Source: Curvibacter microcysteis (GTDB lineage Bacteria > Pseudomonadota > Gammaproteobacteria > Burkholderiales > Burkholderiaceae_C). Taken from it: DNA of 64,000 nucleotides. Location: the NCBI RefSeq assembly GCF_028649455.1, contig NZ_JAQSIO010000003.1, forward strand, positions 124,001 to 188,000, in the 5' to 3' direction. The notes below the pieces were generated by a model that had not been told where the DNA came from, made no database searches, and worked only from the letters and a program-made list of their open reading frames with translations. The translations under genes and the position numbers were made by a program. Below, piece by piece: positions 46,580-54,104 of the stretch (position 1 is its first letter; every line of letters begins with the position of its first letter).

Positions 46580-46602
46580 TTCCATTTTGGAAACCTGTTC
46601 CA
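46580..46602. promoter_or_regulatory. IclR-type operator
   Basis: Three half-sites alternate in orientation: TTCCA (46580-46584), TGGAA (46588-46592) and TTCCA (46598-46602). The second and third form TGGAA-N5-TTCCA, the same spacing as the E. coli IclR consensus TGGAAATNATTTCCA. It lies between divergent aroQ-like and iclR-type genes and abuts a TATAAT. Confidence 0.6.
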
Positions 46603-46608
46603 TATAAT
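46603..46608 (+). promoter_or_regulatory. -10 element of the IclR-family regulator gene
   Basis: Perfect TATAAT immediately after the operator, with the expected -35 position (about 46580-46585) lying inside the first operator half-sites. This fits autorepression of the regulator gene. Confidence 0.5.
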
Positions 46609-46691
46609 GAAAAATTGTGCACCAAGGCTTCCGAAGCTGACCCTCGCATGCGGACCATGGACGCCATAACCCCTCGCCCAGGACCCGCCCC

Positions 46692-47483
46692 ATGACGCTC
46701 GCCCTCGACCGCGGCCTCTCGCTTCTTGAACAACTCTGCGGGCAACCCGAAGGCATGTCGTTGACAGCCTTGGCCGATGAGTTGGACCTTCCGCACAGCG
46801 CTTGTCACCGACTTCTCACGGCCTTGATCCGGCGCGGCTTCGTGCGCCAGGCGCGCAGCCAGGGGAACTACTTGCTGACCGTGAAGATTGCGTCGATGGG
46901 CCTGGAGTTGCTGAGCAGCAAGGGCATCGTCGACATCGCTGAACCCATTCTGGAGCGGCTGGCCAAAGAGTCTGGGGAGCTTGTGCGTTTGTCCATCGTC
47001 GACGGGGATCGCCTGGTCTGGGTGGCCAAGTCGCAGGGCACCCGCCTGGGACTGCGCTACGACCCCGACATGGGCATGGAGGCGCGCCTGTCCTGCACCG
47101 CCTCAGGCCACGCCTGGTTGCTGACTTTGAGTGACGAGCGCGCCCTGGCCTTGGTCAGCCAGCAGGGCTTTGGCCAGCCCAAAGACTATGGCCCCAAGGC
47201 GCCCACCACGGTGCAGGGCCTGTTGGGCATGCTGGAGGCCGCGCGCACCCGCGGCTATGCAGTGATTGATGAAGTGTTTGCCCCGGGCATGAGCGCGCTG
47301 GCAGCCCCGGTGGTGCGCGGTCAAGACACCGTGGGCGTGGTCAGCATCGCCGGTCCACGGCAACGCTGGACCCTGGCTGCGATGGAACGATTGGCGCCGG
47401 CCTTGCTGGCCGCCACGGCGGAGCTGGGGCCGCTCAGCCGGGTCTCCACGCTGTCGGGGAAGCCGCAGTTGGGACGGTCTTGA
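46692..47483 (+). CDS. IclR-family transcriptional regulator
   Basis: Regulator of 263 residues. N-terminal winged helix-turn-helix (ALDRGLSLLEQLCGQPEGMS, then LTALADELDLPHSACHRLLTAL) and a C-terminal IclR effector domain ending in FAPGMSALAAPVVRGQDTVGVVSIAGP, the conserved ligand pocket region. It is divergent from the aroQ-like/TRAP unit, separated by 164 bases that contain an IclR-type operator, so it most likely controls that unit and itself. The effector is probably the transported acid or its product. Confidence 0.93.
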   Translation: MTLALDRGLSLLEQLCGQPEGMSLTALADELDLPHSACHRLLTALIRRGFVRQARSQGNYLLTVKIASMGLELLSSKGIVDIAEPILERLAKESGELVRLSIVDGDRLVWVAKSQGTRLGLRYDPDMGMEARLSCTASGHAWLLTLSDERALALVSQQGFGQPKDYGPKAPTTVQGLLGMLEAARTRGYAVIDEVFAPGMSALAAPVVRGQDTVGVVSIAGPRQRWTLAAMERLAPALLAATAELGPLSRVSTLSGKPQLGRS

Positions 47484-47588
47484 AGAGCTGGGGCGGGTCG
47501 GCTGGCATCCAGGTCAGGCGGGCTGGGCGCCTGGAGCTTGGGGCCACTCATGAACTCGGGAAGAGCGCAGTGCGTCGCTCCCTCGCCG

Positions 47589-47825
47589 TCAAGGCAGGCT
47601 CAAGTCCAAGCCCAGCGCCTGGGCCAAGTCGAAGGTGAGCAGCCCCAGGACCAACAGCGACAGCACAAAGACAGCGGCCACCTTGCCGCTGGCGCGCAGC
47701 ACGGCGCCGGTGTTGTTTTCCTTCTTTTTCCCTTGGTCGTAGTGCCACTTGATGGCGTAGAACATGCCGATGCCCAGCACGAGCACCTTGAAGGTCACGA
47801 AGACTATCGGGGTCCAATCCATCAT
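47589..47825 (-). CDS. small membrane protein of unknown function
   Basis: Protein of 78 residues with two hydrophobic helices (IVFVTFKVLVLGIGMFYAIKW and VAAVFVLSLLVLGLLTFDLA) joined by a charged loop (HYDQGKKKENNTG). No family assigned; it looks like the small membrane proteins often seen in Comamonadaceae genomes. ATG 47825 (MMDWTP) has a GGAAA-type box; an earlier ATG at 47849 is possible. Convergent with the IclR gene. Confidence 0.65.
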   Translation of the reverse strand: MMDWTPIVFVTFKVLVLGIGMFYAIKWHYDQGKKKENNTGAVLRASGKVAAVFVLSLLVLGLLTFDLAQALGLDLSLP

Positions 47826-48013
47826 TGTGGGTATTTCCAAGCGGTCCATTGAGACGGTCTATTGTGAGGAGAAGGGACTCCCGTCACCGTACCAGTCGCC
47901 TGCATTTTCATGCATACCAGGGACTTGGCTCGTTTCGGGCGCGTGCGGCGGCGCGCGAACCAACCTTTTTGAAGCTGCCAGGTGTGTCTGAATTGACCCC
48001 AGCCCGGCCTCTT

Positions 48014-48047
48014 CTGTCACTGAACTTTCATCAACAGACCCAACAAT
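48014..48047 (+). promoter_or_regulatory. Pho box and -10 of phoX
   Basis: CTGTCAC-TGAA-CTTTCAT (48014-48031) matches the PhoB direct repeat CTGTCAT-N4-CTGTCAT at 12 of 14 positions. Ten bases later AACAAT (48042-48047) is a plausible -10, so the box replaces the -35 as in classical PhoB-activated promoters. The phoX ATG is 60 bases further on. Confidence 0.7.
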
Positions 48048-48107
48048 CTCTTTACGTTGTTTTAACAAGTTGCCACGGTCTGGCAGTTCTCAGGAAGCTG
48101 AATCTCT

Positions 48108-50081
48108 ATGTCCCACACCTCCTCGCGTCGTCACCTGCTCAAGATGTTTGCCAGTGCGCCCATGTTGCCCCTGGCCGGAGGCAGCATGGCCTCCATGCTC
48201 AGCGCCTGCGGCGGTGGCAGCGGCGGCTCGACCTCGGTCGTCACCATGCTCAGCGCCGGCTTCACTGGCATGAGCGCACCCAACCTGTCGGCCCCGGCCG
48301 ACATGGCCACGACCAAGGTGGGTTCCAGCCTCAAGGTCAGCCTGAGCAACGGCGAAGAACGTGTCTACAGCCTGGCCTACCAACCCTTCTTCCTGACCGG
48401 CACCCAAGTGCCTGATGGCAAGGGCGGCACGGTCCTGGCGGGTGCTTACTACGACATCAACAACAAGGCCATCATCGACAGCACCGTGGCCGGCAAAGAG
48501 CGTCAGTTCTTCTCCGATTCGCCGGACGGCACCTCGCTGCTGAAGCTGGATGCCGCCTCCACCGTGACCGGTGCCAAGGGCAATGTGGTCTACGCCGTGG
48601 TGCAGTTCGAATACACCACCTGGGCCCAAGACGGTGTGACCGACATGTACGGCAAGCTGCCGTCGCCCATCGCCGTGCTGACCCTGGACCAAGACCCAGC
48701 CACCGGCAAGCTGACCCTGCTGAAGTACAGCAATGTGGACACCTCCAGCGCCAACGGCCTGTGGATCACCTGCGCCAGCAGCCTCTCGCCCTGGAGCACC
48801 CACCTGTCCAGCGAAGAGTACGAACCGGACGCCTTCACCATCTCGAGCAACACGATGTTCCAGGCCTACAGCAAGAACCTGTATGGCGATGCGACCAAGG
48901 CCAACCCCTACCACTACGGCCACATGCCCGAAGTGACGGTCAACCCTGACGGCACCGGCAGCATCAAGAAGCACTACTGCCTGGGCCGCATCTCGCACGA
49001 GCTGATCCAGGTCATGCCCGACAACCGCACCGCGCTGATGGGCGATGACGCCACCAACAGCGGCCTGTTCATGTTCGTGGCCGACCGTGAAAAAGACCTG
49101 TCCTCGGGCTCGCTGTACGTGGCCAAGTTTGGCACGGGCTGGTCGCTGGACCCGGCAGGCGCTGGCGCCGCCGTCACCTGGATCAAGCTGGGCTCGGCCA
49201 CCAGCGCTGAAATCCTGGCCCTGGCCAACAAGCTCAAGCCCACGGACATCTTCGACCGCGCCACCGTGGACCCCAAGGACGCCACCTACACCCAGATCCG
49301 CATCAGCGGCAAGGTGGAGTGGGTGCGCCTGAAGGCCGGCATGGAGAAGGCGGCTGCCTTCCTGGAGACCCATCGCTACGCCGCGCTCAAGGGGGGCTCG
49401 ATGGCTTTCACCAAGATGGAAGGCACGACCGTCAACATCAAGGACAAGATCGCCTACTCGGCGCTGCAAAACATGCAGAGCTCCATGGTGCGCAACAACG
49501 CTGCCTGGGACTCGTCCTTCAACATCACGATCGAAAAGGCCTTGAACGCTGGTGGCATCCTGGCCCACACCCTGACCGGCAGCCAAAAGGACACCGCGGG
49601 CGCGGCCATCAACAGCGAATGGGTGCCTTCGCTCACCAAGACCCTGCTGATCGGCGAAGACCTGGCCACGGCGGACGCCCTGGGCAACCTGGCCAATGCT
49701 GACAAGATCGGCGCACCGGACAACATCAAGTTCTCCGAAAAGCTGCGCACCTTGTTCATCGGCGAGGACAGCGCCTACCACGTGAACAACTTCCTGTGGG
49801 CCTACAACGTGGACACCAAGGTGTTGAGCCGCATCGCCTCGATGCCCTCGGGCGCCGAATCCACCGGTCTGGGCGTGGTTGACGATCTGAATGGTTGGAC
49901 TTACATCACCGCCAACTTCCAACACCCGGGCGACTGGATCACCAACGCCAGTGGCACTGGCCTGCACGACAAGGTCAAGACCACGCTGGACCCGCTGGTG
50001 CGCGCCAACTACAACAACCGCTTCAGCGCTGCAGTGGGTTACCTGACCGCCGCCCCCTCGCAAATGAAGCTGACGGGTTGA
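48108..50081 (+). CDS. phoX: PhoX-family alkaline phosphatase
   Basis: Protein of 657 residues of the PhoX (DUF839) family, calcium/iron-dependent phosphomonoesterases exported folded by Tat. The N-terminus has a twin-arginine signal, SSRRHLLKMF, followed by a hydrophobic region and a Cys in LSACGGG that could be lipidated. Family segments include the early LSNGEERVYSLAYQPFF, the WSTHLSSEEYEPD region with acidic metal ligands, and the late EDSAYHVNNFLWAYNVDTK. A Pho box upstream indicates induction by phosphate starvation. Monocistronic, with its own terminator. Confidence 0.85.
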   Translation: MSHTSSRRHLLKMFASAPMLPLAGGSMASMLSACGGGSGGSTSVVTMLSAGFTGMSAPNLSAPADMATTKVGSSLKVSLSNGEERVYSLAYQPFFLTGTQVPDGKGGTVLAGAYYDINNKAIIDSTVAGKERQFFSDSPDGTSLLKLDAASTVTGAKGNVVYAVVQFEYTTWAQDGVTDMYGKLPSPIAVLTLDQDPATGKLTLLKYSNVDTSSANGLWITCASSLSPWSTHLSSEEYEPDAFTISSNTMFQAYSKNLYGDATKANPYHYGHMPEVTVNPDGTGSIKKHYCLGRISHELIQVMPDNRTALMGDDATNSGLFMFVADREKDLSSGSLYVAKFGTGWSLDPAGAGAAVTWIKLGSATSAEILALANKLKPTDIFDRATVDPKDATYTQIRISGKVEWVRLKAGMEKAAAFLETHRYAALKGGSMAFTKMEGTTVNIKDKIAYSALQNMQSSMVRNNAAWDSSFNITIEKALNAGGILAHTLTGSQKDTAGAAINSEWVPSLTKTLLIGEDLATADALGNLANADKIGAPDNIKFSEKLRTLFIGEDSAYHVNNFLWAYNVDTKVLSRIASMPSGAESTGLGVVDDLNGWTYITANFQHPGDWITNASGTGLHDKVKTTLDPLVRANYNNRFSAAVGYLTAAPSQMKLTG

Positions 50082-50150
50082 TCCCTCGATTGACCGCTTG
50101 ATCGGCACAGCACGGCCTGGGCGCAACAGCGCACCAGGCCAGTGTTTTGA

Positions 50151-50185
50151 AAGCCCTCACCTGGGAGCAGGTGGGGGCTTTTTTT
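50151..50185 (+). terminator. intrinsic terminator of phoX
   Basis: AAGCCCTCACCT pairs with AGGTGGGGGCTT (one mismatch), loop GGGAGC, followed by seven T. Confidence 0.85.
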
Positions 50186-50291
50186 GTGCGCCGACGCGGT
50201 TTGCCGCCCTGCCGTTTTTGTTTTTGATGCGCAAGGGCGGCCCCTTCAGTTCAGATGGTGGGGCTTGATTCAATCCTTCAATCTGGCCCGC

Positions 50292-50591
50292 TTATTGGCA
50301 GGTCTTCGATTTGTTAGCGCTGACGAGACTCAAGCCTGTGCGCAGCGTGAAGCTGTCGGAGCGCTTGTTGCAGGCGTCACACGCCGGGATGATGTATTCC
50401 CCTGAGACTCGGCTGTTGATCACGTGAGCGCCCAGCGTGGGCGTATTTTTGCATCCTTCAATGGAACAAATAACCGGCCAGTTCATTTTGGATGGATTGA
50501 AGTTAATCCAATGCTGTTTCCAGGTGGTGCAGCCGCACTGGCGTCCACTGGTTCCATTTTTATTGGACCAGCCTGATGTTGGAACGTTCAT
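50292..50591 (-). CDS. Cys/His-rich small protein, HNH-like zinc fold
   Basis: Protein of 99 residues. Metal-binding candidates are C19-x-C21 in RQCGCTTWKQHW, C42-x4-C47 in ICSIEGCKN, His56 in GAHV, and C71-x2-C74 followed by Asn in PACDACNKRSD. The order Cys pair, GAH(V), then IIPxCxxCN resembles HNH/zinc-finger nuclease-like proteins, and I believe similar small proteins with CxCxxWxxHW starts occur scattered in bacterial genomes. A perfect AAGGAG box six bases before ATG 50591 supports expression; another ATG two codons earlier would sit directly on that box. No partner gene is evident. Function not established. Confidence 0.7.
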   Translation of the reverse strand: MNVPTSGWSNKNGTSGRQCGCTTWKQHWINFNPSKMNWPVICSIEGCKNTPTLGAHVINSRVSGEYIIPACDACNKRSDSFTLRTGLSLVSANKSKTCQ

Positions 50592-50843
50592 GGTCATCTC
50601 CTTGGTTACAGAGGAGATGTTCTAAGACAGGTTTTTATTTGGCGATTCGATGCGCCCCTGAATCAGCGACGAAGCTTCAGTTTAGATGCCCAAACGGTTT
50701 CGGTTCGAGCGCTTGGATGGGCGCACCTTGCTTGGCTGGAAAATCCAATAATGAACAAGGTGTGCTAGCTTATGCTCTTGTGCATGGATTGGATGCATCC
50801 ATGATGCATGAGAAATGATTCAAATCAGGGGGGTGAATGGTCG

Positions 50844-51050
50844 ATGGACGATTCTGGCGGCCCTCTGCCTTCTGACCGTGGTTTGAGTCCGAAAGCTCGG
50901 CGTGAAATCCACGCCTCGCACCGACGGCGGACTACGTCAGCCGCTGCCGTGCTTAGCTATCACAAGCTAGATGATTTTGGAATGTCGGATGTTTTTTTCT
51001 TGTTCAATCTTGCTGCACTCTTTTTGATGGGCTTGAAAGAGATCGATTGA
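50844..51050 (+). CDS. possible small hypothetical membrane protein
   Basis: Frame of 68 residues starting MDDSGGPLPSDRGLSPKARR and ending with one hydrophobic helix (SDVFFLFNLAALFLMGLKEID). An AGGGGGGTGA stretch eight bases upstream could serve as ribosome site. An ATG at 50808 would add 12 residues. No family recognised; it may not be a real gene. A hairpin at 51063-51084 (ACTGGATGG/CCGTCCAGT) follows its stop. Confidence 0.4.
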   Translation: MDDSGGPLPSDRGLSPKARREIHASHRRRTTSAAAVLSYHKLDDFGMSDVFFLFNLAALFLMGLKEID

Positions 51051-51062
51051 AGAGGCGGCTTC

Positions 51063-51084
51063 ACTGGATGGCTCGCCGTCCAGT
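51063..51084 (+). terminator. hairpin in the AT-richer stretch
   Basis: ACTGGATGG and CCGTCCAGT pair over nine positions (one G-U in RNA) around CTCG, directly after the small frame ending at 51050. A second stem, ATTCTC/GAGAAT, follows at 51088-51105. No T run. Confidence 0.35.
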
Positions 51085-51230
51085 TGGATTCTCAGGACGG
51101 AGAATCATTTGCTTGTTGACTTGCATCAAGGGTCTCGATTCTGGGTGAATGACAATCAACCGATTTCCCTGTCCATGGATGTTTGATTTTGGTTTTTCTT
51201 GATTTTGTCTATATTCATGTTGTTGAGTGC

Positions 51231-51500
51231 ATGAGCAATTATTCAATACAGCCGTCAGCAAAAGTTTGTCTTGTGGCTGGATTGGGCCTTGTGATCCTGG
51301 ATGCCTTGCTCGCATTGGTGCTTGCTTGCTTTTTTGTTGCTAAACATAACAAAGTTATCGAAACGTATTCGGATTATTTGGATCGGTACCATCGCGCCTT
51401 GTCCGCTCATGAGGCCTGGGGTCGTGCTCCATTTTTTTCATCCAATCAAACGCGAACAGGCGCTTCGGCCCCACAGCTCTGTCCTCAGGCCAGCCCATGA
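51231..51500 (+). CDS. possible small hypothetical membrane protein
   Basis: Frame of 89 residues, MSNYSIQPSAKVCLVAGLG, with a single strong hydrophobic segment (VAGLGLVILDALLALVLACFF, residues 15-35) followed by a polar region with AKHNKVIETYSDYLDRYHRAL. No clear ribosome site and no family recognised. Kept because a transmembrane segment plus amphipathic helix is unusual for chance sequence. Confidence 0.4.
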   Translation: MSNYSIQPSAKVCLVAGLGLVILDALLALVLACFFVAKHNKVIETYSDYLDRYHRALSAHEAWGRAPFFSSNQTRTGASAPQLCPQASP

Positions 51501-51757
51501 AGCGGCGGTCATTCCATTTGAAACATCGTTCACCACAACGACAAGCTGCTGGTCAGCCTGGACCTTGAGGGTCAGCACAGCGGGTCGGCGATCCGCACCA
51601 GGCTCTTGACTGTCGCCGTCGCCGTCGTCCTTGTCGCGCTGGCTTTGTGCACTGCACGCTCTGCGGATCACGCACCGCCTCCTCACGCAGCTCGGGGCTG
51701 TCCCGGGGCTCTGTGGGGATTGCACGATCCAAACCTACCCACCCAAGCGAACTTCCC

Positions 51758-53332
51758 ATGAGAAACAACACGCCCGTCACGCAACGAAACTTCGACTTCC
51801 CAGATGGGGCCACGCTGATGTCCACCACGGACTTGCAAAGTCACGTCGTTTACGCCAACAGAGCTTTTGTGGACGTCAGCGGCTTTGCCCGCGATGACAT
51901 CCTGGGCCAGCCGCACAACCTGGTGCGCCACCCCGACATGCCCGAGCAGGCTTTTGCCGACATGTGGAGCACGCTGAAAGCGGGGCAGTCCTGGACTGGC
52001 CTGGTCAAGAACCGGCGCCAAAACGGGGACCACTACTGGGTGCGCGCCAATGCCACGCCGATTGAGCACGGCGGTCAGGTGGTGGGCTACATGTCTGTGC
52101 GCACCAAGCCCTCGGTGCAGGAGGTGCAAGCCGCCGAGTCGCTGTACCAGCGGATGCGCGTGGGCCAACTCAGGGGCATGGCCTTGCACAAAGGCCTGCT
52201 CGTGCGTACCGGCTGGACCCGCGCGATGTCCGTGATGCAATTGATGGGTCTGCGCTCGCGCGGCCTGATGGCCTGTTTGTTGGGTGGCTTGGTGGCGGTG
52301 CTCGGTGCCTGGCTTGCCGGCGCTGCCGGGGGCGTCCTTGAGGGCACCGTTGCAGGGGCGGCGATGGGCGTGGCCCTGTGTTTTGCCCTCCTGGAGCAGC
52401 AGATCATTGAACCTGTTCGCACCATCTACCGTGAAGCGCAGCACGTGGCCAGCGGCCAGCCCGCCAAGCTTTCTGGCTTCAACCGCGTGGACGAAATCGG
52501 CATGCTGATGCGGGCTGTGAACCAGGCGGGCTTGAACCTCAAGGCCTTGCTCGATGACGTGGCCAACCGTGCGGACGTGGTCGCCTCCACGAGCGATGAA
52601 ATCGCTCGCGGCAATACCGACTTGTCGGCGCGAACCGAGGGGCAGGCCAGCGCGCTGGAGCGTACCGCCGCCGCCATGGAACAGTTCCATTCGACAGTCA
52701 AGCAAAACGCCCACAACGCCGACGAGGGCAACGTCATGGCGCGCCATGCCTCCGACGTGGCGGGCAAGGGCGGTCAGGTGGTGGCCCAAGTGGTCGACAC
52801 CATGAAGGGCATCAACGAGAGCTCCCGCAAGATTGCCGACATCATCGGCTTGATTGATGGGATTGCTTTCCAAACCAACATCTTGGCTCTCAATGCCGCA
52901 GTCGAAGCCGCCCGGGCGGGTGAACAAGGCCGGGGCTTTGCGGTCGTGGCCAGCGAGGTTCGCAGCCTGGCTGGCCGAACCACGGCGGCCGCGAGGGACG
53001 TCAAGTCGCTGATCACGGCGAGCCTGGAGCGGGTGGAGGCCGGTACCGACCTGGTCGACAAGGCCGGGCAGACCATGACGGAGGTGGTGCAGGCCAACCA
53101 AGAGCTCACGGCCTTGATGACGCAGATTTCGGTTGCGAGCCGCGAGCAGACCCAGGGCATTGGGCAGGTGGGGGAGGCCATCACTTTGTTGGACCAGAAC
53201 ACCCAACAGAATGCCGGCTTGGTCCAGGACAGTGCCACCGCGGCGCAGGCGCTGCGCCACCAGGCCACGCAATTGGTCAATGCCGTGAATGCGTTCCGGC
53301 GCCCCGTCAGAACCCAGGTCCTCCTGCGCTGA
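51758..53332 (+). CDS. methyl-accepting chemotaxis protein with PAS domain (Aer-like)
   Basis: Chemoreceptor of 524 residues. Residues 10-120 form a PAS domain ([31 protein letters not shown]) of the Aer type, which senses redox or energy state through FAD. A hydrophobic hairpin (about 165-215) anchors it without a large periplasmic domain; a HAMP-like region follows, then the signalling domain with the invariant tip [20 protein letters not shown] and [21 protein letters not shown] 51758 starts [14 protein letters not shown] as in Aer relatives. No chemotaxis genes flank it. Confidence 0.92.
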   Translation: MRNNTPVTQRNFDFPDGATLMSTTDLQSHVVYANRAFVDVSGFARDDILGQPHNLVRHPDMPEQAFADMWSTLKAGQSWTGLVKNRRQNGDHYWVRANATPIEHGGQVVGYMSVRTKPSVQEVQAAESLYQRMRVGQLRGMALHKGLLVRTGWTRAMSVMQLMGLRSRGLMACLLGGLVAVLGAWLAGAAGGVLEGTVAGAAMGVALCFALLEQQIIEPVRTIYREAQHVASGQPAKLSGFNRVDEIGMLMRAVNQAGLNLKALLDDVANRADVVASTSDEIARGNTDLSARTEGQASALERTAAAMEQFHSTVKQNAHNADEGNVMARHASDVAGKGGQVVAQVVDTMKGINESSRKIADIIGLIDGIAFQTNILALNAAVEAARAGEQGRGFAVVASEVRSLAGRTTAAARDVKSLITASLERVEAGTDLVDKAGQTMTEVVQANQELTALMTQISVASREQTQGIGQVGEAITLLDQNTQQNAGLVQDSATAAQALRHQATQLVNAVNAFRRPVRTQVLLR

Positions 53333-53502
53333 GCCTTCAGGGCCTTTGGGGCCTGCAATGCCGGGCGGTTTTGTCCTGGCATCGATGCCCGCGGTGGTGG
53401 GATGTGGCCAGGCCCAAGCCCCGTCCTGAAATGCGATGGGTGCGCGCGCAGGGGCTTCGGCGTACCCCGGATGAGCGCATCGAATTGCCAGATAATCGGC
53501 CA

Positions 53503-53877
53503 ATGCACCGCTTACGCCATGCCCGGACCCTGACCCAGCTGCTGCTGCTGTGGTTTGTCTGTGCTTTCGGTGTGACCCTGGCCTCGCCTTGGGTTGCACC
53601 TCAGGCCTTGCAGTTGGTGTGTTCGGCCAATGGCGCCTTGAAGCTGCTGCCGCTGGCCGATGGCGAGGCGGTGCCAGACAAGGCCGCTGCAGAGGGTGGC
53701 GCGCACAGCCTGGACTGCCCCTTGTGCAGCCTACCAGGCCTGAGCGATTGGCCCCGGCCCACCGTACCGGGCCTGGCCCCACCGCTGAGTTATCAAGCGC
53801 GCAGCATCCCGGCGGCCCGCATGGCCGCGCTGACGGCGGCGCCACTGCCACCGCGCGGCCCCCCTGCGAGCGCTTGA
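53503..53877 (+). CDS. DUF2946 family protein
   Basis: Protein of 124 residues. An N-terminal hydrophobic segment (LTQLLLLWFVCAFGVTLASP) acts as signal or anchor; the family landmark is HSLDCPLC with two cysteines (residues 71-78). DUF2946 proteins commonly sit beside TonB-dependent receptors and copper genes in betaproteobacteria, and here a TonB receptor follows 227 bases downstream. A metal-related role is inferred from that habit only. Confidence 0.75.
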   Translation: MHRLRHARTLTQLLLLWFVCAFGVTLASPWVAPQALQLVCSANGALKLLPLADGEAVPDKAAAEGGAHSLDCPLCSLPGLSDWPRPTVPGLAPPLSYQARSIPAARMAALTAAPLPPRGPPASA

Positions 53878-54037
53878 GTGCAGCCGCAGCGGCTGGGTCC
53901 TGTCGCGGCCCATGCCTTGCCTCTCTTTCTTCAGTGTTGCCGGCCAGCCGAGACCGTCTCTTGACGGCTTGACTCGGTTCGCCTTCGCCTGTGCCTGCCT
54001 GTTTGGGCGGGGCGGGGCGGGCACGCTGCCCTTTTGG

Positions 54038-54083
54038 GGCTCCAGGACCGTGGGTCTGGAGCCGGGCACTCCGCCTGGGCGGA
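54038..54083 (+). promoter_or_regulatory. tandem hairpins in the TonB-receptor leader
   Basis: GGCTCCAG and CTGGAGCC (54038-54063) form a perfect 8-bp stem; a second small stem TCCGCC/GGCGGA (54070-54083) follows. The only GGAGG in the leader (54081-54085) overlaps the second stem and is 19 bases from the ATG, farther than normal. Not recognised as a known riboswitch. Confidence 0.4.
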
Positions 54084-54104
54084 GGCCGAACCGTTTTTTG
54101 AATC

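Larger units (their letters stand above)
50186..51757. other. AT-richer stretch with small genes of unknown function
   Basis: This stretch is visibly richer in A and T and in AT-ending codons than its neighbours. It holds one convincing small gene on the minus strand (50292-50591), two doubtful small membrane-protein frames on the plus strand, and hairpins at 51063-51084 and 51088-51105. The last 250 bases before the chemoreceptor gene return to high GC and carry no recognisable gene. Acquisition by transfer is plausible; no integrase or flanking repeat was seen. Confidence 0.5.

Noticed and set aside
51501-51757. Gene fragment before the chemoreceptor (frame with [18 protein letters not shown])
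   Set aside because: One hydrophobic stretch only, no start codon context, no family resemblance; ends at the receptor ATG.
53878-54104. Cobalamin riboswitch before the TonB receptor
   Set aside because: Hairpins are present but the B12-box and the core motif order are not.
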